Source: Piper betle
Lineage: Eukaryota; Streptophyta; Magnoliopsida; Piperales; Piperaceae
Assembly: GCA_033002965.1 (NCBI GenBank)
Contig: JAURVB010012602.1
Coordinates: 1-64,000 of the forward strand
DNA length: 64,000 nucleotides
Direction of reading: 5' to 3'
Positions 24,820-38,144 of the stretch are shown one piece after another; positions within the stretch are counted from its first letter, which is position 1; every line of letters begins with the position of its first letter. Below the pieces are notes generated by a model that saw only the letters and a list, made by a program, of their open reading frames with translations, searched no databases and was not told the DNA's origin. Position numbers and translations under genes: made by a program.

Positions 24820-26099
24820 GGGATGGAAGACGAGCAACGGCGACAACTTCTTTACGATCTCCGTCGTGAGAATTTATGCATGCATTGTTGAAACTTGAAA
24901 GTGGCGTTGACGTGTGTGTCAACGGTGAGCAGCCACCACCAGATGTGACGCACCTAGACAGCATGGTTGGCTAGATTCGACTTCAACTCCTAATTATTAT
25001 TTTACAAATTAATTAAATAAAATTTTGTATTTAATAATTAATAATTTGATGAATTATAAACAATATTAAGTGTCAGAGTTGTATTTGTCTGAGTTTAGAA
25101 TTTGAGTTTGATGTATTTTTGAAATTTTATAAGATGTTTAATTTAACTCAGATCGTCTAGTTAACATTTTATTATATATTTATTAATAAATTATTATTAT
25201 TTTTAAAATATGACAATTTTTGTTGCTCCATTGACTGCCAAAACTCAAAAGAGTTAATTAAAGAGCTTTTATAAATAAAAAATATTTTTAATCGTACCAA
25301 GAGCGACGACTAGTTGTTACCAAATAAAAATTAATGTAATAACAAAAATCGTTGTTTGCTTGGTTTAATAATAAGATAAAAAATTAAAACAACCTAAGTT
25401 AAAGTTATGCAAAAAATTTAAAAATATATATATTTTATTATACACGATGATCAGGTTGGTTGAATGTGACTGGCCAGGGGCAACTAATTGTTGTCGTTTT
25501 GGAGCTACAAGATGTGGGTAGCCAAATCTAGTTGCCTAAGGCAGATGGTCGTCGCGGCCGAGGGTGGTCGGGTCTAGCTGCCTCAGGCCAAGAGTGGTTC
25601 GCCCGTCCTAGCATAGGTCAGTGCAATTTGGATTACTATATCTACTCAATATCTTTTTAAAAAAATTACTTAATATAGCCTCACTTAAATATATAATATT
25701 TTAAATAATTAATTAACAGAAATTATTCCACCACCTTTCGATAATATAAAAAAAATCTTTTAATAAAAAGTTCAAATTATATAATTTTTAATAACGTGAG
25801 AGGGTATTATTCTTTTATTAATTAATATAATTTACACATACCTTGCTGAAATAATCCTCAATAAACAAACGTAAACTATTTTAAAAAATCAATTAAATTA
25901 CCGATTATATTTGATAAATAATATAATAATTATTAAGAATATCTTTGACATCTTAAAAACTATTAGATTTATCAATTTAATCTCATATCTAATACCTATT
26001 AGGATAAGATATTTTTTATAATTGAGAATAAATTATAAATTTTTAACTTAGTTAATCATCGTTGAATAGATAATTTATATACATTATATTGCACTTTGG

Positions 26100-29000
26100 G
26101 CCCGATTGGGCATTATACATATGCTATTAGAGTTTAGTTATGTGTTAGATGGTGGGTTAGATTATAGACATTAGTTAGGCTACTCGTCACACGCGAAAAA
26201 AGTCTCCTAGACTAAAGGTAGCAATGGACCAATTATAAGAATTTTGGAGACGAAATTTACTAAGGTAAAAGAGTAATAATTTTGAAGACAAAATTTTCTG
26301 AGGTAGGTGGATTATGAGTTCTTTTAATTTAGTCTCACGTCTAATACCAATTGGGGTAAAATCCCCTTTGAAAAACCCCAACTTCGGGTTAGGGTTTTAC
26401 TCACTTGTAGTCTTACCCGATTTGGGTTAGTCTCAAGTTGGTTCGAGTAAATTTGAGCTAGACCAATTTTCAGACCATGAGTATGAGGTCCAATAGCCTT
26501 TTGAACATGCTACAGAGGCTAAGTATTGCAATATTTAGTATTTGTTTGAAATTTTTAGGGTATCTCATTTACATATATCTTAGGAATTTTAGATTATCAA
26601 ATTGGCCCTATGGACCCAAATTAATTTGAGTCACAGATTTTCACTTGATAAGTTATGGGTTTCAAACTTCATTTACTCTTCTTGCCTCGATTCCAACTTA
26701 TATAGTCATTTTTAGGCTTAAAATCAATTTTAACTTTTGTCTGTCTCGATCTGATCTTTTCGATAGTATATATTTTGTATATACCATTAGTGGGCCCCAC
26801 TAGGTCCACATCTATGCTAGATCGTTTAACGTGGCAAGATTAAAGTCGTCCACGCCTGCTCTAGCTTTCCTTGCATTATTTTTTTAGTGATTTTCCCTTA
26901 TTTTTGGATGATTTTCACTATTAGTGCCACCACCACTTTGGACCTGCCGCCTATGAGTCTCCGGCCCCCCTAGCCACTAAACCGGCACTCCCATGACCGC
27001 CTAGCGGCCGGCTATCGATTCATACTTGTCACCACCACCGGTGCCACCGCAATCACCACTGGAGGTGATATTTTGGTACCAACAAGCCATCTTTGACCAA
27101 TTCGACCACCCAGACAGCCTCCCATCGCCGAGATCTTCATTTTGAGACCACTCATGACCATTGTTGTGGCGGCGATTTGCGTCGTTGAAGTCGTCTCACG
27201 TGGCGGCGATTCCCTTGCATTTCAGCTATTTTCTAGCCAACAAGCGGTCAAACTTTGTCAATCCCCACCACCACCATATTTCTCGTCACATGGACCGTCG
27301 ATCCCGACCGATAGTAACCCTAGCCTAGCCGCCATTGGCGATTTTCGATGACTGGCATCGCCAACCCATTACCCTGCGTTTGCATTCGCCAACCCAAGTT
27401 CATTAGCCCGTGCCCGAGTCCGTCAATCCATGCATGTGTCTGCCCAGCCGACCCAACCCACTAGTTTAGTTAACCCAAACTAAGTTGGTTTAGCCTATTC
27501 AACTCGGTTTGATCCAGCCCATTTGACTCAGTTCACCATTTTCGACTATTTTCGTCTATTTCTCGACCATTTTCAGTAATTCGTAATACCATACATTAGT
27601 TTAAATGTATATTCATATTATTTAACATGTTTGGATGTTATGAATATTTTTCTTTATTTATTATTTATTTTATTTAGTTATTTATTTATTTCTTCATTAT
27701 TATTTGTTTCTTGTTATTTGTATATTTATTGATTATAATGCATGTTTATATGATTATTTATTATTATTAATGATATATTTACTTATTAATATTAGTATTA
27801 TTTATGTTTACTAAATTGTATTTATTTATTTATTTGTTTGCATGCATGTTATTATTTATTTGTACTAATTATGTATGTTTGTATTAGATAGCTATACTAT
27901 TATTATTATTATTCATGATTAATTAATATTAACTTTTATTTATTTATTTATAATGTATTTATTTATTTAATTATTTATATATTTACTAACACGAGTATAT
28001 GTGATATTTACTCGTATTAGTCGTGTATTATACACAATAATTATATTATTATTTTGTGACTAAAATATTATTTATTTTCTTGTATTTATTATTTATCTAT
28101 TTATCTATGAGTGTATTTATTTATTAGTTATTTTTAGTATTATGCCTTGATTTGCATACTGGATGTTTAGTTGTAGGGTTGTTTAGCATTATTTTCTTTA
28201 TTATGATGTATTGATGATGTGAGTACATACCACAAGCATGCATCATATAAAGACGTTAGTATTTGATTTGTTAGTTTCGGAATCCGAACTCGCCGTAGAT
28301 GTGGCGACATGCTTGGAGCTTGGACCACAAGCAATTAGGACTCTTCTCAAATTTTATCGTTGTGTTCTATTGTTGATTTGATTTCTAGATCGTAGGACAT
28401 ATTTAGTGGTTGTTTTATCGGACCTTATTTAATACAGGTCATTTAGACGTATTTTATTTTTGTAATTAATATCCCTCGAGGATGAGACCCCTCAAGTCTA
28501 ATTTCGAAAACTAGATCCACAACAAGTTGTCTTCAAGCCTATGTATATAATTCCCTTCTTAGGCCCATGTATAAATTTATCAAGTTTTCATTGAGATGAA
28601 CGATGGTGAAACTGACTTGCACATACCATAAGCGGGTGCACGTGCCGGTCACACCAGGCCCATGTAATGAAGATGACTGCCTGAGAGTACTTGGGCTTTG
28701 TGTTCATTGTCCGAAAATATATGCAAGAAAGGAGAGGGCTTAAGTTATATTAGTAGTCCCAAGGGATCATTTACAAATGAGGAAATGTCGAGAGAGATAT
28801 CAGCAGACTACTTAGTTCAAGATACTGACGGGTCTGCACCTTGGTGGCTCCTCAGTAGATGCCCTTATAGAGAGTTCAATACAAGTATATCATGGTTTTA
28901 TTTTAAATAAAAGCCATCTCTCATTTGATAGTTTGATATTTAGTTATTTTTCAGACCCATAGCATCTGTTATTATTTTTTTCTATATATGTAGGTTTTGT

Positions 29001-29265
29001 GATTCTTAATCAGCTTTGCTAGGAGGACAGATAAATATTACACACACTTAAGCGCAACATAGCTATTTTCTTTCATTTTTTTATCTATATTTGATATATT
29101 TTTATGTATATTTAATAATATTTTTCATTCTCAAAACACCAAGAGGGTTACTTCAATCTATATTATTGATCAACTTTTAAAGATTAGCAGCTTTAACATG
29201 CTTTGACTCGATCGCAATATTTTTTATTTGGTTCTTAAATGAACTAAAATCGGGGTGTTATACCC
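26100..29265. mobile_element. Possible degraded LTR-retroelement remnant
   Basis: The right edge on the minus strand begins TATAACACCCCGATTTTAG, matching the TATAACACCCCGTTTCGG start seen at 63966; CACCCC starts are common in plant Ty3-type LTRs. Similar AT-rich phrases ('gagaataaattataaatttttaacttag' class) flank the interval at about 26020 and 29270, as if one sequence were split. No gag or pol frame is visible, and I could not find a clear target duplication. Low certainty. Confidence 0.25.
27640..28140. repeat. Low-complexity ATTT/ATT-rich tract
   Basis: About 500 bp dominated by TTTATTTATT and TATTATTATT words, with a recurring 'gcatgtttat' or 'gcatgcatg' phrase. No coding potential. 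Confidence 0.8.
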
Positions 29266-30759
29266 TTTATAAGTGAGAATGAACTATATATCTTTAACTT
29301 AATTAACATGTTTTAAAGAGATGCCTTATACGTATTATTTTATACTTTAGCCGAATCGTTACAAAACACTCTCTTTCCTTTTATTGTGAAAAGACCGTGT
29401 AGTTAGTATATTAATGCATGCACAAGACTCTAAATGGTTCGAGTTGATAATATTTTCATCATTATTTAAATAACCAAGTCACTTACAAAGTTTATAAGGA
29501 TCTATCATAATCGAGTTTTCATCGTTTTATTGTCGTTTGAACGGTTAATATGTGGTCAAATTGGTTAATAATTATATATCATAAACAAACTTTATTAAAT
29601 TGGTTGAAAATTATGTTACTAAAACACTTTCTCATTCATAAATTATAAATGTTCAAACTATCCAAATTATGTTAATTTAATATAATAAATTATGGAATAA
29701 ATAAATAAATGAATAATCTAAATTAATTAAATTCATCAAATTGAGTTTAGATAATTAAAATTTTTCAAGTTTAATGTTGAGGATAAAATGAATTTTATAA
29801 TCATATATAAAATAATTAAATAATATTAGGTAAACGATCGTGGTAGAGTCTTCTACTATTATTGTTTATATTTAAAATCCATTCAGATAAATTAATCAAA
29901 TTTTTAGTTTAAGGTCTTCAATATTTTTGTTTCTTTTAATTCAAATCGGTTAATAAATCATAAATTGGATAACTACTTACAACCCTGGTATAAACTCATG
30001 TAAATAACCATCAATAAATAAATAAATAAAAAGGTAAAAAAAATTTCAGAGTGTAAGTTCAACAAAATTTAATATATTTATAAAAGAGTAAAGAATTTTT
30101 TATTTTATTTTATTTTTTTAAAAAAAAGCAAAGCAAAGAAATGATAGAGGTGAAAGTGAGGTCCTTTCTTGTCATTAACACATTTCGTCGTCACAAGAAG
30201 AGAATATATGCAAACTCCTAAATCATGGGTCTTCGTCTTCTTCCCGACCATCCGTCGGGTTTTCTCTCCACCTCCGACGACGCCTCACCGCCGGTATACT
30301 TCCGAAAGCCCTTGCCTTTCCATTTCCGATTTCATATTCGTTCTTCACCGCGTTGAATTGAGTTGATATTATCATGTTTTGTTGATTGTTTTGATCACTT
30401 TTTGTTGGTATACTCCATAGGAGTCTAATTGTAGGGTCTGTTACTGATCGGGGTTGAATTCTCGATTTTGGATTCAGGTGCCCCTGTTTATCTGGATTTT
30501 GCCTGGATCTGGGTGTTTTTACTGTTTAATTTGTGTCAGATGTGAGAAATGGTATAATATTATTTGGTAAAATCAAGAGATTGGGGATGATGGGATTGCA
30601 TTTAGACTTGTTGTTGTTGAATAGATTGAGGTGAAGGGTCAATCTTTGGTCAATTTTTTTATTGGTGGTCTGATCTTTGCGGTGATTGGTGCCAGGTGTT
30701 CTCGAATTTCTGTCATTGGGTTTGTTTGTAGAAACTGTGCAAATTTCTGATTGATCACC

Positions 30760-31820
30760 ATGGATGGTAATAAGGATGAGGCTGTGAGGTGTGCGAAGAT
30801 AGCCGAATCGGCGATTGCTTCTGGTGACAAGCAAAGGGCTTTGAAATTTATTAATATTGCAAAGCGCCTGGATTCTAATTTACCAGTGGATGCTCTTTTG
30901 GCGGCTTGTGAGGCATTGGATTCGAGTTCACCTGCTTCGTCTATCAAGGAAGAGAGTGCTGGACAAAATATGAAAGGTTCATCTTCTAGGCCTTCATCGG
31001 GCTTGCAAAATGGTGATCAAATTTACAGTGAAGAGCATGTTAAGATTGTGCGTGAAGTTAAGAGGCACAAAGATTATTATGCGATTCTTGGCCTTGAGAA
31101 GAGTTGTTCTATTGACGAGGTCAGAAAAGCCTATCGGAAGTTATCTCTCAAAGTCCACCCTGACAAGAACAAAGCGCCAGGTGCAGAGGACGCTTTTAAG
31201 AAGGTTTCAAAGGCTTTTAAGTGTCTGAGTGAGGATGAATCAAGGAGGCAGTATGATCAGACGGGTTTAGTAGATGAGTTTGAATACAACCAGCAACATA
31301 ATGTTAGAAGGAGACGGCGGCATGGACATGACTTCTTTGACGATAACATTGACCCTGATGAGGTTTTCCGGTCATTTTTCTATGGCTCCGAGCCTAATAT
31401 TTTTAGAACTGCTAATGTCTACAGAACCAGAGGGATGGGAACACAGAACAGGGAGAATGCTAATGGAGGAAGTTTTAATATGCTGGCTTTGGTTCAGCTT
31501 CTGCCGATTATAGCAATTATCTTACTTGCATATTTACCTTTTTTGAGCCAGAGTACTCTTTGCAGAAGACTTATTCCCATCAAATTCCAAAGGTAACTGA
31601 GAAATATGGAGTGGAGTTTTATGTGAAATCACAAGATTTTGATGAGCATTTTCCAGATGGAAGCCCCGCTAGGGCTGACCTTGAGCATCAAGTGATCAGA
31701 GACTATAAGGGTTTACTCGGGCGCTCCTGTCATATGGAGCTACAAAGACGCCAATGGGCCAGAAACTACCCCACGCCTCACTGTGACAAGTTGCAGAGCT
31801 TCAGTGCTGAAGCTACATGA
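30760..31820 (+). CDS. ER-membrane J-protein (type III HSP40 with DUF1977), one frameshift
   Basis: Hsp70 co-chaperone of the DnaJ-B12/AtDjB-like family, expected to be a tail-anchored ER membrane protein. Start MDGNKDEAVRCAKIAESA lies in a good context (accATGG). The J domain is at about residues 101-165 with the catalytic HPD in KVHPDKN. A Gly/Phe-poor linker follows, then one membrane segment (LALVQLLPIIAIILLAYLPF) and the DUF1977 tail (KTYSHQIPKVTEKYGVEF, YPTPHCDKL). The T-run at 31539-31544 is one base short: as written the frame stops at 31596, while one more T joins PFFEPEYSLQ to the tail and ends at the stop 31818-31820, about 353 residues. Single coding exon. Most likely an intact gene with a consensus error. 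Confidence 0.88.
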
Positions 31821-32724
31821 GAAACAGATCAGACTTTTATGGGTGCAATCTCTGTGATATGCGGCCATGTCTGTGTGGCGTTCCTTATCATTTTGCTGTT
31901 TTCCTGATCATCATTGCATTGCCTATATATTATGTTTTAATGTTTCTGCACATCGGCGTCAATGTTGAATTGGGAGCAGGAACAGTATACACCAAAATTT
32001 CTTATCGTTCGTGTTGCTTGTAGGCAAATAAACATAATTGAATTTCAATGTAGAGAGTGGGAGCTGATGGATAACAAGGTCAAATTCATCAGGGATTTCT
32101 TAAGCAAAATTCCCTCATAATTATTTTTGCTGCATGCGGACCTATAGTGACTCTTGTTGAACTGCTGATTTAGAGATATACTTGGAGCATGGTATGTAAT
32201 TTTTTATGGTTATGCTGCAACAATAATATGAACTGTAGCTCTTGTAAATTACCGGCTTGCTTGCTGCTCTCACTTTTTACCGTTTCTCAGTTGCTGGTTG
32301 GGGTATAATTTCGCACTTAGCAACAACATACATTCTTCACAATCTCTTTGGCAAAACCAATATTCTAAACTCTCCCATGGCCAAGTGGTTGTCAGTTGCG
32401 GAAAACCTACCTCATCAGTTATCTGTGCATGCAAATGAGAAAAATGAGATGAGAGTTAAGAATGCTTTCTGCATTTGCTAACCATCTTCTGTTGTGGAAG
32501 GTAGAACCGTTGAAAGTACAAGGCTAAAAATATATGAATAATAACTGCATCAAAAGTACAGAAACATCAAACTTTGAATAAGGTTGCTTTAAAATAAACA
32601 AATACTTTGAATACAAGAAACAGGAAGACCATACATCTGAAACCCCAAATACCCATATTTCATATTTGTAAAATATTGCATCATCTCACCATCGCCCCCA
32701 CCTGCCACTAACAACTACAAATCT
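31821..32724. other. Convergent 3' regions of the J-protein and small membrane-protein genes
   Basis: No gene seen. T-rich and A-rich stretches are consistent with the two 3' UTRs meeting here. Confidence 0.5.
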
Positions 32725-33078
32725 CTAGTCGCCGGAATCATCATCGGATCCGAACAAGGTGACACGGTAGTACAGAAGCAAGAGGAGGAGGACGAGAACG
32801 AGGCCGACGCCGACCGGGGAGCCACCGAGGCGGTGGATCGAGTTGGGCTCGCCGGCTGCGCCAAGGATCTCGGACACGGTGGTGGCACGGTCGGAGGAGA
32901 GGAAGGCAATGGCGAGGATGAGGAGGATGGGGAGCAGCAGCAGCCCCACCGGGCCCAGTATGTCGGAGAAGGACTCCAGCATTGCGTCGCCGTCGAGCAG
33001 CATCGGCGCCGCCACCATGAGCCCGACCACCACCGCGAAGAGCAGGCCGTGTGGAGCTCTTCTTCCGTCCTCCGCCAT
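32725..33078 (-). CDS. Conserved small plant membrane protein of unknown function, 117 aa
   Basis: Single exon. Start ATG at 33078 (MAEDGRRAPHGLLFAVVVG). Three hydrophobic segments: about residues 12-29, 43-62 (GPVGLLLLPILLILAIAFLS) and 92-107 (VGLVLVLLLLLLYYRV). The blocks SSDR and EPNSIHRLGGSPVGV, and the acidic tail GSDDDSGD, match an uncharacterised family that I recall as widespread in plants. Function and membrane are unknown. Coding DNA is GC-rich against the AT-rich surroundings. Confidence 0.85.
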   Translation of the reverse strand: MAEDGRRAPHGLLFAVVVGLMVAAPMLLDGDAMLESFSDILGPVGLLLLPILLILAIAFLSSDRATTVSEILGAAGEPNSIHRLGGSPVGVGLVLVLLLLLLYYRVTLFGSDDDSGD

Positions 33079-34562
33079 CTTCACCCCTCCCCCTCGTTCA
33101 ATGCCGCCCCCTCTGCTTTTATATAGTCAACAAAACCATTACTTCTACCTTGTCATACTTTCACATCATAAAAAATATATATGTTAAAAAAATGACCGCT
33201 TTTAAATGCTTGAGATGAAATCATGAAGGTAGTAACAGCGTAAAAACTGGGTGAATCTTACTTTTTACTGCTGTTTGCGGAGGTTGTATTGGGTACTTAG
33301 GGTGTACTTGAGTTGGTTTCCGTGATTGAAGCATTGGGTAAGAGGAAAGTTGTTCATGTTATCTATTTCTTTCTTGAGAGCGGAGGAGGAGTGGGTCTGT
33401 ATTTTGCCGCAGCATTTTCATTAAGGGTGATGGGAAAATGTGTTGGGCAATTACGTAAATCTTTGTTTTAATACATAATTGATAAAAACAATACATAATT
33501 AATGAACAATAATGATCGAAATAGACACGCACAACCAATTTAAAAAAATACCTTTTAACACGAAAAAAGCTAATTTTATATGAAAAATCTTAAATTCGGG
33601 ATCACAGGCATACAACTAAATAGAATTTATTATATCATAACTTGATACAAAAATATTTATAAAAAATAAGCTCCTTAATATTAATTTAATGTAATTCGTA
33701 CAAAATTAATATTAGTCACAAATAAAGAGAATAATAAAAAATTATTACAGATTAAGAATTTGACAAAATTATCATTAACGATTATAAATTAATCACAACA
33801 AAATATTCATCTTTTTCAATCCACGTAATTTTTCTCTTATCTTCTAGTCGCCTTTTTCTGCTCAAACAAAAAATGTTTGTCATTGCTTTTATTTCTTTCA
33901 CACTAAATAAAATACGTTTTTTAAAAACTTTTGATTTCTTGTTCAAATTAAAGTTACAATTTCACTTATTTTTAAAAGGAGACAACCCAACAAAATGACT
34001 ACCGAGGGAGAGGAACAAATGTTTTCGGCCTCAAAAAATGGAGGCAGGTTAATTTGGAAATGAGAAACATATAAGCCATACATGGGGTGCACTCACATGA
34101 CTAAAAAGCCCTGCATTTTAAAGTTTTTTTATAGAAACGATTAAGTTTGAGCTCAGTCAAAGCAAATAAAACCTTTGATCAATTGAAGAAAAACATAAAC
34201 TAAATCTTAACAAATAATTGATGCCAATGAACATATTATTCTTGATATCGATTAATAACCATGATTTATGTTAATCACTTAATATTTTCCTTACTAATTT
34301 ATCATGTTTAGAGCATGTAAATTGATGTTCTAACTGACACATGCGTATTTTGGGTTCCCGGACTCTTCGGAAATGTTCCTTTCATGGGTCTGGAACTATT
34401 TATGATGAATCAATAGGACGTATAGATGCCCTTCGTAAAAAGAATATGTAAAAATAGGACATACATGAGTATGAATGTTCTCCTCTCATGCCACTTGTAA
34501 TGATAATACCCACTTGTTCTATGCTTTGACATATTTTGTGTGAATAAATAATCAATAATTTT

Positions 34563-34650
34563 TATTGGGTTAATTCCGTATTTTATATATAGGCCAATAA
34601 AAAAATTTAATTTTTATTTTTAAATTAAGAAAAACCCGTAAAACATATTT
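34563..34650 (+). repeat. TRIM-like LTR fragment
   Basis: Short copy: TATTGGGTTAATTCC, 'tatatataggccaataaaa' and the 'gaaaaacccgtaaaac' tail in family order; the central part is missing. Confidence 0.45.
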
Positions 34651-35324
34651 CTGAGTCTAATAGTTCCAACCAACTAAAAAATTTATTTCAAGTCCAACAT
34701 TTTTAACCAATTGAAATAGTAATTTGTGTATTTAAAAATTGCTACCTAAGATAGAAACTTATGGTTTGTGACCATTGGTATTTGAAGCAATTGATGATGT
34801 TTGGTCTTTAGACCCATCATCTAAATAAACATTATTATCGAATTCCTGGCCTTGTTTGAGATGGATGATCTGATCTAAAAATATTAGCGAGAAGAAAAAT
34901 TCAATTATTCGCAGCAAAACCATCGTTGTCTCTTGAAGAAATTATCTCATTGGCATTGACTGCAGCATAACTTTATAGAATTTTTAGAAAAATCAAATAA
35001 TGTAGAGTAAGAATGGTTCGGCAAGATCTATAAAGTTAAAATTTTTTAAGAATGCAAGCAATTTTATTTCTTGGATAAATTGCATAAATATATTTGGGCA
35101 TTACCCAACGAATGATGAATACAAATTAACAAAATGAAATACTAATAAAAGATAATACAAAAAATTATAGGAACATATGATAAAACTTGCTTATTAAATC
35201 ATTATTAATCTTTTTATATACAACTTTTACTTTTCAAAAAACTCTTAGTGTCTATAAAAATTGAAATTTCTTCCATCTCAAATACAATAAACAATCGCTA
35301 CATGGTACTTTACTTTAAAATTAT

Positions 35325-35348
35325 ATTATTATTATTATTATTATTATC
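35325..35348. repeat. (ATT)n microsatellite
   Basis: Run of about eight ATT units. Confidence 0.9.
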
Positions 35349-35812
35349 ATTTACTATGAATTATACTTGTTTCTCAATTTCAAATATTTAAGCATGCTTA
35401 TTCATACTTCATTTTGTATTATAATTTTGTTTTAGTTAATATATATTTAATAATTACAAAATTTATGTAAAATTGGCCACAAAATATGTAGCAGGCATTG
35501 TTCGAGACTTCTAGTCTCCAAGAATGTGGACAAGAAAAGAGCATCCATGTTCACCAAATGTACGGCCAAGATCCGTCAACTCCGACCGCTCCACATCCGG
35601 GCCCGCATTTCGGCCGACACCATACATAAACAAAACGTGCTTTTACTAAAACACCCCCGTCAAAACCTTTTTATTACCAATTAACCCCCTGCCATCCGGC
35701 TTTCTCCCCTCCGTCGACCGCGGCTAAAAAGGTGCACTCTTTATCCAACCTCTGGCGAGCCGCCGATGACCGCCGGCGGTGATGGTGACGTCGGCCTCCG
35801 ATCTCCCGAGCC

Positions 35813-38144
35813 ATGACTGGTAAGACGCTCAACACCCGCCATGCCTTGGAGGTCTGCACCTACCACCTCCACTCATGGAACCCGTTCCACCGCCCCTCCA
35901 TCTCCGCTGCCGGCAAGAAGCAGCCCGCTCAGGCGGCGGTGGACGCCGGGTCGATCCAGGGGCTCGACCTGACCAAGCTCTCCTCATTGACGACGACCGG
36001 CTGCCGAAGCTGAAAAGGGACCACTTCCGGTGGGTTTCCCGGAAGCGCCGCCGGCGGGCCTCCCGGTCACTGTCCGGCCGGAGCAGCGAGAAGAGCGGCT
36101 CCCAGCGGTGCTGCTCGCTCGGCCCGTCCGCTGCGTACGCGACCTGCTCCGACTTCCCCGTCGCGGTGGGGACGGACTCGAGCGGCGAGCTGTTCGTTAG
36201 CGGCGGCGGGGACGTGAATTGGGCGTCCGACGTCGGAGAGGCCCGGCGGCCGGAGGTGGCGGAGAAGGAGAATCCGGCGAGCAATGGTGTCCCGCATGGT
36301 GGTGGTGTTGAAGGGTTGGGGAACGAATCTGGGTATGGGAGTGAGCCTGGGTATAGAGGGGATGGGGAGCTTGGGTATGGTGATGAGCTAGATGAGGAAG
36401 ATGATGATGGAAGGGCACTTTTCTGGGGTGAGAACTTTGGAGGTATGATAGAAGAAATTCTATTGATTTTCATGTTGTTGATAATTTTGATCCTTCAAAT
36501 ATGCTTATGAATTGGTGAATATTATTCGTGTCTCGTGTTTTAAGTAATTGTGAAGACCATCATCATGTTATAGTATTACCAAATCGTGAAATATAATGCA
36601 TTGTTCTGAGAAGATAGGGGTTAAGTGCATTGCCGGTCCCGAGCCCTGATAAAGGGGAGGGTTGACATCAGGAATGGCATCTGCCATCTAAAATTTTGCC
36701 ATTTGTAATTACATAAATCATAGTTTAGGATCCATGCCCCAACACCATTTGGCTATCAGGTAGAAGAAGAAGAAGTTCTGCGAAGAGAGGGGTCTAGCCT
36801 CTGGCTTCAAGGGCTTTCTTGGAGGTGGTGATGCAAACAGTATTGTTCTGTGAGCAGAGAGTGTGTTGGTTTTATTTGCCATTGTGATTGGGCACATTGT
36901 ACATGTACTTTCCAAGTTCTCATTACTACAGGGAATTGGGTAGAATTTGTGTAGTTTGCAGATTTTTTTCACTTTGAGCTGAGAAATGAAGAGAACTGAT
37001 GTGTAGTTAAATGAATCGGTAACAACGTGTTTGAAATGTTTAGTTGTGACTATCTTCATCATTGCATTGCCAACTTTTGGCTTGTGCTGCTTTCTTATTA
37101 TAAGATGGTGTCAATACATCTTGCTCAGTGCTCCTTTCTTATAGTTGGCTATCCTTGGGTTGCATGGAGGGACTGGTTTGGGCTAATACAAATAGTATAG
37201 TTCTTGAAGCAGTAGGCAAAGACTTTTATTGAACATTTTCCTTCGACACACTTTTTGTTTATTGTATGTAGGTAGAAATTTTGGTGTATGAAAATTTTGA
37301 TTCTGAGCTGGGAAATGATGTGAAGTTATCCCTAAATACTTGAAATGATAATCAAGTATATATTAACTGAAATTAGTTGGTCGCACAATGTATGCGCCTC
37401 TCTTGGGTCATGCTAATCGTTGATGTATGGGAATACCTTTTTTATTTTTGCTCCTTTGTAATCACTTTTCTCATCTTTTGGATGTGCATCTGCATACTGA
37501 CGAAAGAGCATCTTCACATTTATTTTGTCATTTGAAATTATAACTGTGTAAAGCTCATTTGTTTACATCTTCTTTCCTTTAGGCTTAATGTCTTTGCTCC
37601 TCTCATATTTGTGTCGGTTATGGTTTCAAAATTAGTTGTAAGCTAAATGCCTTTGTTCACTCGTGCTATTATCAAAATTAGTTGTTTGTTTATTGGAGCA
37701 TTCATGAGATTTTGTTCATAGAGTAGTAGAGTGGTTCCCCTCTGATTTTCTTCATGTTGGCTGATACTTTTAATATGATTTCCGGGAGGACATAATTGTC
37801 ATGGCGCTCCATCCTATATTATTAATGTTCAGAAATTCTTTTATCCTTTTTCATTTGCTTGCCGAAAAAATAAATGTCATTGCTCTTTCAAATTTATATT
37901 TATTAATATATGATCAAAACTAAATTGTTAATGTGTTGGTAGATATGCCTATGACTTCGCTTACAGATAACTAAAATGATTCTCTTTTTGGTTTTCTTCG
38001 CCTAATTACAGCTGATCTGTTACTTCTTTTCCAGATGGAGATCCGATGGATGTGGTAGGGGAAAATACATTCACAGACCAAAAAGCCCATTATAGGTGTC
38101 GGCGGAAGAAACATGAATTGAGACTGGTTGCTTCATTTCGTTAG
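35813..38144 (+). CDS. Conserved plant protein of unknown function, one frameshift
   Basis: Two exons: 35813-36442 and 38035-38144 (GT-AG, 1592-bp intron). Start MTGKTLNTRHALEVCTYHLH. Conserved blocks: FRWVSRKRRRRASRSLSGRS, CCSLGPSAAYATCSDFPVA, GTDSSGELF, NESGYGSEPGYRGDGEL and an acidic DELDEEDDD stretch. Exon 2 gives GENTFTDQKAHYRCRRKKHE. I recognise this as an uncharacterised plant family (At4g23885-like); no domain function is known. The basic KRRRR run could be a nuclear signal (inference). At 35981-35983 one C is missing: as written the frame stops at TGA 36011-36013, and one more C joins LTKLSLIDDDRLPKLKR. Restored length is about 246 residues. Confidence 0.85.

Larger units (their letters stand above)
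24820..30759. other. Gene-poor region, about 5.9 kb
   Basis: 24985-26090 is AT-rich without structure I can name. 26100-29265 may be a degraded retroelement (separate entry). 29266-30130 is AT-rich. 30130-30759 is leader and promoter of the J-protein gene; an intron in the leader is likely, with an acceptor at 'gtttgtttgtag' near 30732. No other gene is supportable. Confidence 0.5.
33079..35812. other. AT-rich spacer
   Basis: Divergent promoter space for the small membrane-protein gene (left) and the unknown-function gene (right). A TRIM-like fragment lies at 34563-34650 and an (ATT)n run at 35325-35348. Nothing else is supportable. Confidence 0.5.

Noticed and set aside
24425..24964. 179-residue open frame on the minus strand
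   Set aside because: It is the shifted frame of the EID1-like pseudogene; only its end (WSLFDD) belongs to the family.
35829..36473. 214-residue Ser/Pro-rich open frame on the minus strand
   Set aside because: Antisense shadow of the unknown-function gene on the plus strand, which carries the conserved blocks.
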